From contig NZ_BCQT01000010.1 of assembly GCF_001552215.1 (NCBI RefSeq), positions 434,001-498,000 on the forward strand: a DNA stretch of 64,000 nt, given 5' to 3'. This DNA comes from Actinomadura macra NBRC 14102. GTDB lineage: Bacteria > Actinomycetota > Actinomycetes > Streptosporangiales > Streptosporangiaceae. Of the stretch, positions 50,728 to 58,872 are shown piece after piece. Under the pieces are notes generated by a model that was given only the letters and a program-made list of their open reading frames with translations, had not been told where the DNA came from and ran no database searches. How positions within the stretch are numbered: the first letter of the stretch is position 1; each line of letters starts with the position of its first letter. The translations under genes and the position numbers were made by a program.

Positions 50728-51654
50728 CTATCCGCGGCGATCCGGTGCGGGGCCGCCCAGCAGCAACCACCGGACGGCGTCCCAGGTCTGGAAGAACGCG
50801 GCCTCCACCTCGGGCGACCGGTCACCGAACAGCCGGGCCCACGCCCCCGCCTCGTGGGGCAGGACGCTCGACCCGCCCAGCAGGCCGGTCCCGGCGAGCG
50901 CCTCGTGCATCGTGTCGGCCACCTGCTGCGCGGGCTTCGCCCCCGTGACGACGTACAGCGACGCCATGACCCCGAAGCCGGACATCACCCCGGGACCGGC
51001 CACCCCGCACTCGTCCGGGACGAGCCGGACCGGGTCCGCGAACAGCAGCCGGCCGTCCGGTGTCCTGACCTCCAGGTCCGTGCAGTAGGCGGTGTAGGCG
51101 TGCCGTTCCCCGCGTGCCAGCCGTCCCGCCATCAGCTTCTCGCCGAGGACCACGGTCGACTCCGGGTCGGCGGTGACGGTGGTCCGCTGGTAGAACCGCG
51201 AGTTCGCGAACGGGATCGTCGTCTCCGGCAGGTACTCGACGTAGCTTCCGGGCGCGGCGGTGATGCCGACGAGCTGGGTGGCGTAGTCCTGCTCCATCCG
51301 GTAGAGCCGTGTCGCGGTCTGCGTCGTGACGTGGAGGGACGTCCCGGGGCCGCAGTCCACGTCGGTGCGGTAGCGGTCGCCCTGGAGCACGCCTCCCCCG
51401 GACGACATGAGCAGCACGGACGGCATCCCGGGCTGCTCGGGATCGGGGTACAGGGGGCGGGGGATGTGCAGCGGCGCGGCCTGGTAGTGCCCGGTCAGCT
51501 CCGTCCGCCCACCGGACGTCTCGAACCGCAGGTCCAGGACACCGACCTTGCCGGGCGCGCCCACCGGGAGCATCTCCGGCACGGCGGCATGACGCGCCAC
51601 GGACGCGGGCAGCCAGTCCGGCGTGCACAGCTTCAGGGCGGGATTCGTCCTCAC
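50728..51654 (-). CDS. ureD: Urease accessory protein UreD
   Basis: 308 aa. The UreD/UreH fold is shown by YPDPEQPGMPSVLLMSSGGG, HVTTQTATRLYRME and TGLLGGSS. It docks on UreABC with UreF and UreG for insertion of nickel and CO2 into the active site. The GTG at 51654 overlaps the ureG stop (GTGA). It is the last gene of the urease operon. Confidence 0.92.
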   Translation of the reverse strand: MRTNPALKLCTPDWLPASVARHAAVPEMLPVGAPGKVGVLDLRFETSGGRTELTGHYQAAPLHIPRPLYPDPEQPGMPSVLLMSSGGGVLQGDRYRTDVDCGPGTSLHVTTQTATRLYRMEQDYATQLVGITAAPGSYVEYLPETTIPFANSRFYQRTTVTADPESTVVLGEKLMAGRLARGERHAYTAYCTDLEVRTPDGRLLFADPVRLVPDECGVAGPGVMSGFGVMASLYVVTGAKPAQQVADTMHEALAGTGLLGGSSVLPHEAGAWARLFGDRSPEVEAAFFQTWDAVRWLLLGGPAPDRRG

Positions 51655-52286
51655 CCCACCGGTGAGCACACTGTCTCCCGTTGTGCCAGGACGAAGTCCG
51701 CGACGTCGGCGATACCGGTGCCGGCCAGGCAGTCGGTGAGGATGACGCGGCCCTCTCCGCGTACCCGGCGCGCGTCCCGCTCCATGATCGTCAGGTCGGT
51801 GCGCACATACGGCGCGATGTCGATCTTGTTGATGACGAGCAGGTCGGAGTCGGTGGTGCCGGGGCCGCGCTTGCGGGGCATCTTCTCCCCTTCCGCCGTG
51901 TCCAGCACGAACACGAACACGTCGGCCAGGACGGGGCTGAAGGTCAGCGTCAGATTGTCGCCGCCGCTCTCGAACAGCAGCACGTCGATGTCGGGGAAGC
52001 GGTCGAGCATCTCGGCCGCCGCGGCGAGGTTCATCGTCGGGTCGTCCCGGACGGCCGTGTGCGGGCACGATCCGGTCTCCACGCCGGTGACGCGCTCCCC
52101 GTCCAGCGTCCCGGCGAGCGTCCTGCGGACATGCTCGGCGTCCTCCTGCGTGTAGATGTCGTTGGTGATGACGCCGGGACTGTGCCCGCGTTCGACCAGG
52201 ACCGGGACGAGCGCCTCGATGAGGGCCGTCTTGCCCGACCCCACCGGCCCGCCGATGCCGATCTTGAACACCTGCTGTAGTTCCAT
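51651..52286 (-). CDS. ureG: Urease accessory GTPase UreG
   Basis: 211 aa. P-loop GPVGSGKT (13-20), the Cys-Pro-His nickel motif at 74-76 (ETGSCPHTAVRDD), and the guanine-specific NKID are present. It hydrolyses GTP while carrying nickel to urease. GAGGGGG precedes the ATG at 52286. It lies 11 bp downstream of ureF. Confidence 0.96.
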   Translation of the reverse strand: MELQQVFKIGIGGPVGSGKTALIEALVPVLVERGHSPGVITNDIYTQEDAEHVRRTLAGTLDGERVTGVETGSCPHTAVRDDPTMNLAAAAEMLDRFPDIDVLLFESGGDNLTLTFSPVLADVFVFVLDTAEGEKMPRKRGPGTTDSDLLVINKIDIAPYVRTDLTIMERDARRVRGEGRVILTDCLAGTGIADVADFVLAQRETVCSPVG

Positions 52287-52297
52287 CTCGTGCCCCC

Positions 52298-53023
52298 TCA
52301 GGTGAAGAACAGGCGGGCCTCGGCCCGCTCGTGCGCGGTCGACACGGTGTCGGCGACCGGCGTCGAGCCGTGCAGGTCCCGCGGGTCCCGGGCGGCCAGC
52401 GCCCGGCCCACCGCCCGGACGAGCTCCGGGCGGATCTCGCGCAGCAGCCCCTGCGCCCGCCGGAAGTCGATCCGCCCCAGCCGCACGGCCGCCGCCGCGC
52501 ACCCCGCCGCGAACGCGAACAGGTCACCGGCCACCGCGTGCTCCACAGGGGAGCCGAGTCCCGCGTGGACGGTCCCCACGGCGACCGCGTGGTTGCCGGG
52601 GGTGATCCGGCGCGTGACAAGACCGGTGAGCCGGGCGGCGGGTTCAGAGCCGAACGCCTCCTCAGCGGTGTCCAGGACCTGCCGTCCGGTGCGGACCGAG
52701 GCCCTCCGCTGCTCCCGGTTCAGCTTGACGGCGTACAACCTGCGGTCCACATCCACGACCCGGTCCCAGTCGCCCGTCCACACCGCGCGGTGCGTCAGCG
52801 CCAGCGCCGCCGCGTCGCTCGTCCCGGCGGCGCGCACGAGGTCGGTGACCAGGGCGACCAGGCCGTCCGCCTGCACCGCGCGGAGCTGGGTGTAGCCCTC
52901 CAGCCCGTGCGACAGCGTGTACAGCCCGCTGGGGAAGCCCGAGTCGGTGATCTGGAACTGCCCCAGCAGCGCTTCGAGGACCGCGCCCTCTTCCGGACCG
53001 GACGGCGGCGTGACGCCGGTCAT
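52298..53023 (-). CDS. ureF: Urease accessory protein UreF
   Basis: 241 aa. Helical protein with FQITDSGFPSGLYTLSHGLE near the N-terminus, typical of UreF, and the C-terminal AVAGDLFAFAAG. It gates the activation complex with UreD and UreG. Its ATG overlaps the ureC stop (ATGA). Confidence 0.9.
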   Translation of the reverse strand: MTGVTPPSGPEEGAVLEALLGQFQITDSGFPSGLYTLSHGLEGYTQLRAVQADGLVALVTDLVRAAGTSDAAALALTHRAVWTGDWDRVVDVDRRLYAVKLNREQRRASVRTGRQVLDTAEEAFGSEPAARLTGLVTRRITPGNHAVAVGTVHAGLGSPVEHAVAGDLFAFAAGCAAAAVRLGRIDFRRAQGLLREIRPELVRAVGRALAARDPRDLHGSTPVADTVSTAHERAEARLFFT

Positions 53024-54744
53024 GCGATGAAGTACAGCCGGTTCAGCGGCAGCTTCGTGGCGGGCTCGATCGAGGCCGGTTCCCCGTCCACCGTGACCCG
53101 GTACGTCTCGGGGTCGACCTCGATGTCGGCCAGCGTCGAGTTGTACAGCATGTGCCGCTTGTCCACAGTCCGGCACTGCCGGACGGGACGGATGAGCCGC
53201 TCCAGCCCGAGCCGTTCCGGGATACCCGCGGAGATCCCCGCGTCCGACATGAACGTCACGCAGGTCTCCTTCAGCGCCTTGCCGAAGGCCCCGTACGTCG
53301 GGCGCAGGTAGACCGGCTGCGGCGTGGGCAGCGAGGCGTTCGGGTCGCCCATCTGCGCCCAGCTGATCAGCCCGCCCTTGACGACCATGAACGGCTTCGC
53401 GCCGAAGGAGTGCACCTGCCAGAGCACGATGTCGGCGAGCTTGCCGTCCTCCAGCGAGCCGATCGTGTCGGCCATCCCGCTCGCGCGCGCCGGGTTGATG
53501 GTGAGCTTGGAGATGTAGCGCAGCACGCGGTGGTTGTCGTTGCGCGAGGAGTCCTCGGGCAGCGCGCCGCGCTTGTCCTTGCAGTGGTGCGCGACCTGGA
53601 AGGCCCGGGTGAACGACTCGCCGACCCGTCCCATCGCCTGCGAGTCCGAGCCGATGATGCTGATGACGCCGAGGTCGTGCAGGACGGTCTCGGCCGAGAT
53701 GGTCTCGGCCCGGACGCGGCTCTCGGCGAACGACAGGTCCTCGGGGACGTCGTAGCTGAGATGGTGGCAGACCATGGTCATGTCCAGCAGTTCGTCCACC
53801 GAGTTCGCCGTGTAGGGCAGCGTCGGGTTCGTGGACGCGGGCAGCGCGTTCGGCTCCCCGGTGATGCGCAGGATGTCCGGCGCGTGCCCGCCGCCGGCGC
53901 CCTCGGAGTGGTAGGTGTGGATGGCCCTGCCGTTGATCGCGCTGATCGTGTCCTCGACGAATCCGGCCTCGTTCAGGGTGTCGGTGTGGATGGTCACCTG
54001 GACGTCGTGGTCGTCGGCGACGGACAGCGCGCAGTCGATGGCCGCCGGGGTCGAGCCCCAGTCCTCGTGCACCTTCAGGCCGGCGGCACCCGCCCGCAGC
54101 TGCTCGTCCAGCGGGCCGGGCAGGCTGTTGTTGCCCTTGCCGTAGACGGCGATGTTGATCGGGATGTCCTCGTACGCCTGGAGTATCCGGGCGATGTTCC
54201 ACGGCCCGGGCGTACAGGTGGTGCCGCGGGAGCCGTCCGCCGGGCCGGTGCCGCCGCCGACCAGGGTCGTGATCCCGTTGCTCAGCGCGTTCTGCGCCTG
54301 CTGCGGTGCGATGAAGTGGACATGGGTGTCGATCGCCCCGGCGGTGGCGATGAGGTTCTCCCCGGAGATCACCTCGGTACCGGCGCCGATGATCAGCCGC
54401 CGGTCCACCCCGTTCTGGGTGTGCGTGTTGCCGGACTTGCCGACCCCGGCGATCCTCCCGTCCTTGATCCCGATGTCGCCCTTGACGATGCCCAGCACCG
54501 GATCGATGATCACGGCATTGGTGATCACCGTGTCGAGCGCGGTGGTGGCGTTCTGCGAGGCCGGGTCGGACGACATGCCGTCCCGGGCCGTCTTCCCGCC
54601 GCCGTACTGGGACTCGTCGCCGTAGTGCCCCTCGGTGTGATCCTTCTCCACCTCGACGACCAGGTTGGTGTCGCCCAGCCGGATGCGGTCCCCCACGGTG
54701 GGCCCGTACATGCTCGCGTACTGCTTGCGAGAGATCGTCGTCAT
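53020..54744 (-). CDS. ureC: Urease alpha subunit UreC
   Basis: 574 aa, normal length. Nickel ligands His141/His143 (DTHVHF), carbamylated Lys224 with His226 (GLKVHED), and the flap region are all intact, so it should hydrolyse urea to ammonia and carbamate. It begins 6 bp after ureB. It is cytoplasmic and part of the (ABC)3 enzyme. Confidence 0.97.
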   Translation of the reverse strand: MTTISRKQYASMYGPTVGDRIRLGDTNLVVEVEKDHTEGHYGDESQYGGGKTARDGMSSDPASQNATTALDTVITNAVIIDPVLGIVKGDIGIKDGRIAGVGKSGNTHTQNGVDRRLIIGAGTEVISGENLIATAGAIDTHVHFIAPQQAQNALSNGITTLVGGGTGPADGSRGTTCTPGPWNIARILQAYEDIPINIAVYGKGNNSLPGPLDEQLRAGAAGLKVHEDWGSTPAAIDCALSVADDHDVQVTIHTDTLNEAGFVEDTISAINGRAIHTYHSEGAGGGHAPDILRITGEPNALPASTNPTLPYTANSVDELLDMTMVCHHLSYDVPEDLSFAESRVRAETISAETVLHDLGVISIIGSDSQAMGRVGESFTRAFQVAHHCKDKRGALPEDSSRNDNHRVLRYISKLTINPARASGMADTIGSLEDGKLADIVLWQVHSFGAKPFMVVKGGLISWAQMGDPNASLPTPQPVYLRPTYGAFGKALKETCVTFMSDAGISAGIPERLGLERLIRPVRQCRTVDKRHMLYNSTLADIEVDPETYRVTVDGEPASIEPATKLPLNRLYFIA

Positions 54745-54749
54745 CGCCG

Positions 54750-55289
54750 TCAGCCCTTCTTCGACCGGGACGTACCGGCCCGTGCGGCGGCCGGGCGCTT
54801 CGGTGCCTTCTTGCGGCCCGCGCCGTTCCCGCTCGCGCGGCTGCCGCTCGCGCGGCTCCGGCCGGCGCCGTGCCGGCCCGCGCCGGTCTTGGCCCGGCCG
54901 TCGTCCTTCGCCGGCGCCCCGGGCTCGTCGAGATAGCCGCGGGCGCGCATCCGCGCCAGCGCCTCGGCCTTCGCGGCGCTGGACCGGACGCTTCCGTTGA
55001 GCAACCCGCCGAAACCGACGATGCGCAGCCCGCCCCCGTACTCGACCAGGCGCACCTCCTTGGTGTCGCCGGCCTCGAACCGGACGGCGGTGCCGGCCGG
55101 GATGTCCAGCCGCATCCCGAACGCCTTCTCCCGGTCGAAGCTCATGGCCCGGTTGACCTCGAAGAAATGGAAGTGCGAGCCGATCTGGACGGCCCGGTCT
55201 CCGGTGTTGTGCACGGTCAGCCGCGTCCTGCGCTGCCCGGCGTTGAGCTCGATCGAGCCCTCCGCGAAAATGTAGACGTCATCGGCCAT
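54750..55289 (-). CDS. ureB: Urease beta subunit UreB with a long basic tail
   Basis: 179 aa. The normal beta fold occupies about 1-110 (GSHFHFFEVNRAMSFDREK is the family signature). Residues about 120-179 are a Lys/Arg/Ala/Gly/Ser-rich tail, longer than the roughly 105-aa typical subunit; it contains two SRASG repeats. The tail could bind nucleic acid, membrane or a partner. Its start overlaps the upstream CbiX-like gene by 11 bp. Confidence 0.9.
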   Translation of the reverse strand: MADDVYIFAEGSIELNAGQRRTRLTVHNTGDRAVQIGSHFHFFEVNRAMSFDREKAFGMRLDIPAGTAVRFEAGDTKEVRLVEYGGGLRIVGFGGLLNGSVRSSAAKAEALARMRARGYLDEPGAPAKDDGRAKTGAGRHGAGRSRASGSRASGNGAGRKKAPKRPAAARAGTSRSKKG

Positions 55290-56106
55290 GGACGGCCGCC
55301 CCCCTCAGGCTCGGTTCCGTGGTCTCCGCACAAGCGTCGTGAACATGCCCGACGGCCACGTGACGGTGATCGTGGTCGCGCTGGTGATCGTGGTCGTGCC
55401 GGTGACCGTGGTCGTGCCGGTGACCGTGGTGGTGCGCCGCCGCGGCGGCCAGTCCGTCATCGCCGTCCCGGTGCCACCGCCGTTCCGCCTCGGCCGCGCG
55501 CTCCCGGACGAGGGCGTCGAGCGCCGCGGTGCCGAGCAGGGGCGGGGCGGTCAGGGCGCCGTCCCACTGCGGGGGCGGGACGAGCGACGCGGGCACGAGC
55601 ACCACCTCCCGGGCGCCCAGGCGGCGGCAGCGGTCCACCCCTTCGGGCACCTCCGGTTCCCCGCCGCTGAAGGCGACCTCCACCCAGGGCGCCCGCAGGT
55701 GCCGCCAGACCAGCCGCGCCACCTTGCACAGCTCCGCGTCGTCCTCGGGCCGCCCCGCCGGCGCCACCAGGAGCGCGGCCCGTCCGGAGTCCCCGCCGCG
55801 CAGCGCCCGCACGACGGCCGCGCGCAGCCAGCCGACCAGATGCGTCACCGTGCCGAGCGGCCCGGCGAGCAGCAGATCGCCGGATGTCCCGCCGCGTGCC
55901 GCCCACCCGATCGTCTGCGCGGCGGCCGCCGCGAGCACCGGGTCGCGGCCCAGCGTCATCGGTACCACGACGGCGCGCGGACGGCCCCGGAGCGCGGCGG
56001 CCAGGGCGCGTCCGGGACCCGGCGTCTCCCCGGCGGGGCACTCGTGCCCGCCCACCGTCACGACGGCGCGGCCCGGTGGCCCGGCTCCCCGCGATGGTGC
56101 GGTCAC
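55279..56106 (-). CDS. CbiX/SirB-like protein with His-rich tail, in the urease operon
   Basis: 275 aa. Two chelatase-type halves are seen: VGGHE near residue 20 resembles the first-half active His region, and ALLVAPAGRPEDDAELCKVA (about 111-130) lies where chelatases have the HGSR motif, so that His is missing. A C-terminal tail (225-256) has 15 His in 32 residues. It is inserted between ureA and ureB and ureE is absent, so it probably binds and delivers or stores nickel instead of making a tetrapyrrole. GTG start 56106 overlaps the ureA stop. Confidence 0.75.
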   Translation of the reverse strand: MTAPSRGAGPPGRAVVTVGGHECPAGETPGPGRALAAALRGRPRAVVVPMTLGRDPVLAAAAAQTIGWAARGGTSGDLLLAGPLGTVTHLVGWLRAAVVRALRGGDSGRAALLVAPAGRPEDDAELCKVARLVWRHLRAPWVEVAFSGGEPEVPEGVDRCRRLGAREVVLVPASLVPPPQWDGALTAPPLLGTAALDALVRERAAEAERRWHRDGDDGLAAAAAHHHGHRHDHGHRHDHDHQRDHDHRHVAVGHVHDACAETTEPSLRGAAVHGR

Positions 56107-56414
56107 TTGCCGCCGCCGACGGGGTCGTGGCAGGAGACGAGCTTGGTCCCGTCGTCGAACGCCGCCTCGACCTGGATCAGCTTCAGCATTCCGCGCACTC
56201 CGGGGAGCACGTCGTTCGGCCCCACCACGTGCTTGCCCAGCTCCATGCAGTCGGCGACGGTCTTGCCGTCCCGGGCCGCCTCGACGATCGCGGCGCTGAT
56301 CAGCGCCACCGTCTCGCCGTAGTTGAGCTTCAGGCCGCGGTCGCGGCGCCGTTCGGCCATCTCCGAGACGACGAAGATGAGCAGCTTGTCGATCTCCCGT
56401 GGTGACAGGTTCAT
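56103..56414 (-). CDS. ureA: Urease gamma subunit UreA
   Basis: 103 aa. MNLSPREIDKLLIFVVSEMAE and LNYGETVALISAAIVEAARDG are diagnostic of the gamma subunit, which is structural. First gene of the urease operon; 31 bp downstream of the urea channel gene. The stop overlaps the CbiX-like start (GTGA). Confidence 0.96.
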   Translation of the reverse strand: MNLSPREIDKLLIFVVSEMAERRRDRGLKLNYGETVALISAAIVEAARDGKTVADCMELGKHVVGPNDVLPGVRGMLKLIQVEAAFDDGTKLVSCHDPVGGGK

Positions 56415-56445
56415 CGAGGTCCTTCCTGGCGGCGCCGCGCGGTGC

Positions 56446-57426
56446 TCAACTGGCCCGCCGGAGCCTGGAGAAGATCGGGACGGCTGCCAGGAACACCCAG
56501 GCGACCAGCACGAACGGCCAGGTCAGGGTGTGGCCGCCGACCACGGTGAACAGATTGGAGATACCGGCGGTCAGGGCGGCGGCGGTCGCCGCCCCGATCA
56601 CCGCGTAGAGCACGCCGGCCCGGCTCAGCGCGAGGAACGTCCCGGTCAGCGCGATCCCGGTCAGCACGGCGTTGTAGCCGTACAGGCCGGCGCCGAGGTC
56701 GGCGGCCGGAACCCCGAGCCACCAGCCGACCAGCAGCCCGATCACGCTCGACACGAGCGCCGCGGCCGCGACCAGCCGGCTCGACACCGCCAGCCCGATC
56801 AGGAAGATCAGGCCCACGTACCACTTGTCCTGGAAGAACACCTGGCCGATCCCGTTGAAGGTGCCGCGCCAGAAGTCGTGCCAGGTCATCGCCGTGCCGG
56901 GGTCGGTGGCCGAGGGCGCCGCGGTGTTGGCGTGCTCGGCCCACACCCGGTCATAGGACGGCGCCCCGATCACCATCACCAGCGTGACGATGCAGAAGGG
57001 CGCGGTGAAGCCCGGCAGGTTGTACGGCGTGAGCACCGTGTTCAGCGCCGAGGAGACCACGCTCGCGGCGATCGCGGATCCGATGACCAGCAGCACCGTC
57101 ATCCACCGGACGTCCAGGTAGAGGACGAGAGCGACACCGACGAGCGTCCCGTTGAACCCTTCGAGGCCGATCGAGACCCGGTCCCGGGAGACGCCGAGCA
57201 GGTACGCGGTGACCGTGGCGGTGACCGTGCCGAGCAGCCCGAAGACGCCGAACTGCCAGCCCCCGACGAAGAGGGCGACGATGAAGATGAGCCCGGTCCA
57301 GTAGCTGGGCTGGAAGTCCACCTGGGCGACGCCACGCGGGATCGTCAGGAGGACGTCCGCCAGGCCGGGACGTTTGGACGGCTCCTCCCGGCCCGGTGTC
57401 TCCACGGCCGCCGTTGCCGTCGCCAT
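56446..57426 (-). CDS. Urea channel (UT family)
   Basis: 326 aa with about ten helices. Two related halves are seen: EGFNGTLVGVAL and YGYNAVLTGIAL, which mark the repeated UT fold. It passes urea by facilitated diffusion to feed urease. AGGGAGAGCGCGA precedes the ATG at 57426; a longer start near 57465 is possible. It lies directly upstream of ureA, same strand. Confidence 0.9.
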   Translation of the reverse strand: MATATAAVETPGREEPSKRPGLADVLLTIPRGVAQVDFQPSYWTGLIFIVALFVGGWQFGVFGLLGTVTATVTAYLLGVSRDRVSIGLEGFNGTLVGVALVLYLDVRWMTVLLVIGSAIAASVVSSALNTVLTPYNLPGFTAPFCIVTLVMVIGAPSYDRVWAEHANTAAPSATDPGTAMTWHDFWRGTFNGIGQVFFQDKWYVGLIFLIGLAVSSRLVAAAALVSSVIGLLVGWWLGVPAADLGAGLYGYNAVLTGIALTGTFLALSRAGVLYAVIGAATAAALTAGISNLFTVVGGHTLTWPFVLVAWVFLAAVPIFSRLRRAS

Positions 57427-57660
57427 TCGCGCTCTCCCTGCGGCGGTGGACGGCGGCACGGTCATCCGGCCGTCCAGGTAGTCATGACACCTTGCACATT
57501 TCCCGCACGCCGGATCCGCAAAATCGCGTTCCGCCAATTATCGACCAAGAACCCCAAGCGCGATCTTTGCCCCATGACCGGACGAGCTCGCGGGTTTCTG
57601 GGAATGCTTCGCCCGGGGTCGGTGGGGGCGGAGAGCGCGCGAACGACCGGAAGGTCTGAA

Positions 57661-58872
57661 ATGTCTGTCGGGCTGAACACCGGTGATTCCGCATGGCTGA
57701 TGACGAGCACCGCGATGGTGCTTCTGATGACGCCCGGTCTCGCCTTCTTCTACGGCGGGATGGTCCGCTCCAAGAACATGCTGACGATGCTCTACATGAG
57801 CTTCATCTGCATCAGCCTCGTCACCATCCTGTGGTTCCTGTACGGCTACGGGATGGCGTTCGGCAAGGACGCCGGCGACGCCGGGCTGATCGGCTGGGGC
57901 GACTGGCGCCTCGGCCACATCTCTCCCGACACCCTCCAGGGCAAGATCCCCGAACAGATCTACGCCTGCTTCCAGCTCACCTTCGCCATCATCACCGTCG
58001 CGCTGATCAGCGGCTCCATCGCCGGACGCGCCCGCTTCGGCCCCTGGATCCTGTTCGTCATCGTCTGGGTCACCCTCGTGTACGTGCCCATCGCGCACTG
58101 GGTGTTCTCCTCCTCGGGATGGCTGAACGAGTGGGGCGTGATGGACTTCGCCGGTGGTCTCGTCGTCGAGCTCAACTCCGGCATCTCCGGCCTGGCCATG
58201 GCCCTCGTCCTCGGGCCCGGCATCGCGTTCCGCCGCCGGGAGGGACCCCGTCCCGGCAACGTCCCGTTCGTGCTGCTCGGGCTGGGGCTGCTCTGGTTCG
58301 GCTGGTTCGGCTTCAACGCCGGCTCCGCCCTGAGCGACGGCGCCCTGGCCACCCGCGCGTTCGTCAGCACCATGATCGCCGGATGCGCGGGGATGCTGAC
58401 CTGGCGGCTGCTGGAATGGCTGCGCACCCGCCACTTCACCCAGCTGGGATCGGCCAGCGGGGCGCTCGCCGGGCTGGTCGCCATCACCCCGTCCTGCGCG
58501 TTCGTCAGCGTCGAGGGCGCCTTCGGGATCGGTGTCATCGCCGCCGTCGTGTGCACCTACGCGGTGGAGTTGAAGCTCGTCGCCGGATACGACGACACCC
58601 TGGACGTCACCGGCATCCACGGCGCCGGCGGCATCGTCGGGATCGTGTCCCTGGGGTTCCTGGCCACCGGCTGGGACCAGGGCTCGCCGGGGCTGTTCTA
58701 CGGCGGCTCCGTCTCGGTCCTGGGCAAACAGGTCGTCGCCGTCCTGGCCGTCGGGGCGTACGCGTTCATCGTCACCTACATCATCGGCAAGCTCATCGAC
58801 CGGTTCTTCCGCATGCACATGACCGACGAGGAACAGGCCAAGGGAACGGACGCCAACTTTGTCGAAGGCTGA
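57661..58872 (+). CDS. Ammonium transporter, Amt/Mep family
   Basis: 403 aa, eleven helices. AFFYGGMVRSKNML and DFAGGLVVELNSGISGLAMAL are family signatures. The second pore His is His320 (GIHGAGGIVG), but the first twin-His position is Glu170, as in yeast Mep1/Mep3-type proteins. It conducts ammonium/ammonia, here probably to recover or release nitrogen from urease. GGAAGG precedes the ATG. It is divergent from the urea channel, sharing a 234-bp control region. Confidence 0.93.
   Translation: MSVGLNTGDSAWLMTSTAMVLLMTPGLAFFYGGMVRSKNMLTMLYMSFICISLVTILWFLYGYGMAFGKDAGDAGLIGWGDWRLGHISPDTLQGKIPEQIYACFQLTFAIITVALISGSIAGRARFGPWILFVIVWVTLVYVPIAHWVFSSSGWLNEWGVMDFAGGLVVELNSGISGLAMALVLGPGIAFRRREGPRPGNVPFVLLGLGLLWFGWFGFNAGSALSDGALATRAFVSTMIAGCAGMLTWRLLEWLRTRHFTQLGSASGALAGLVAITPSCAFVSVEGAFGIGVIAAVVCTYAVELKLVAGYDDTLDVTGIHGAGGIVGIVSLGFLATGWDQGSPGLFYGGSVSVLGKQVVAVLAVGAYAFIVTYIIGKLIDRFFRMHMTDEEQAKGTDANFVEG

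Noticed and set aside
50260..52155. Long plus-strand open frame over the fluoride channel and urease accessory genes
   Set aside because: It lies opposite to well-defined crcB, ureD and ureG genes and has no recognisable domain or ribosome site.
55279..56106. Calling the gene a sirohydrochlorin chelatase
   Set aside because: The HGSR-type motif is missing in the second half, no cobalamin or siroheme gene is adjacent, and it sits inside a urease operon with a His-rich tail.
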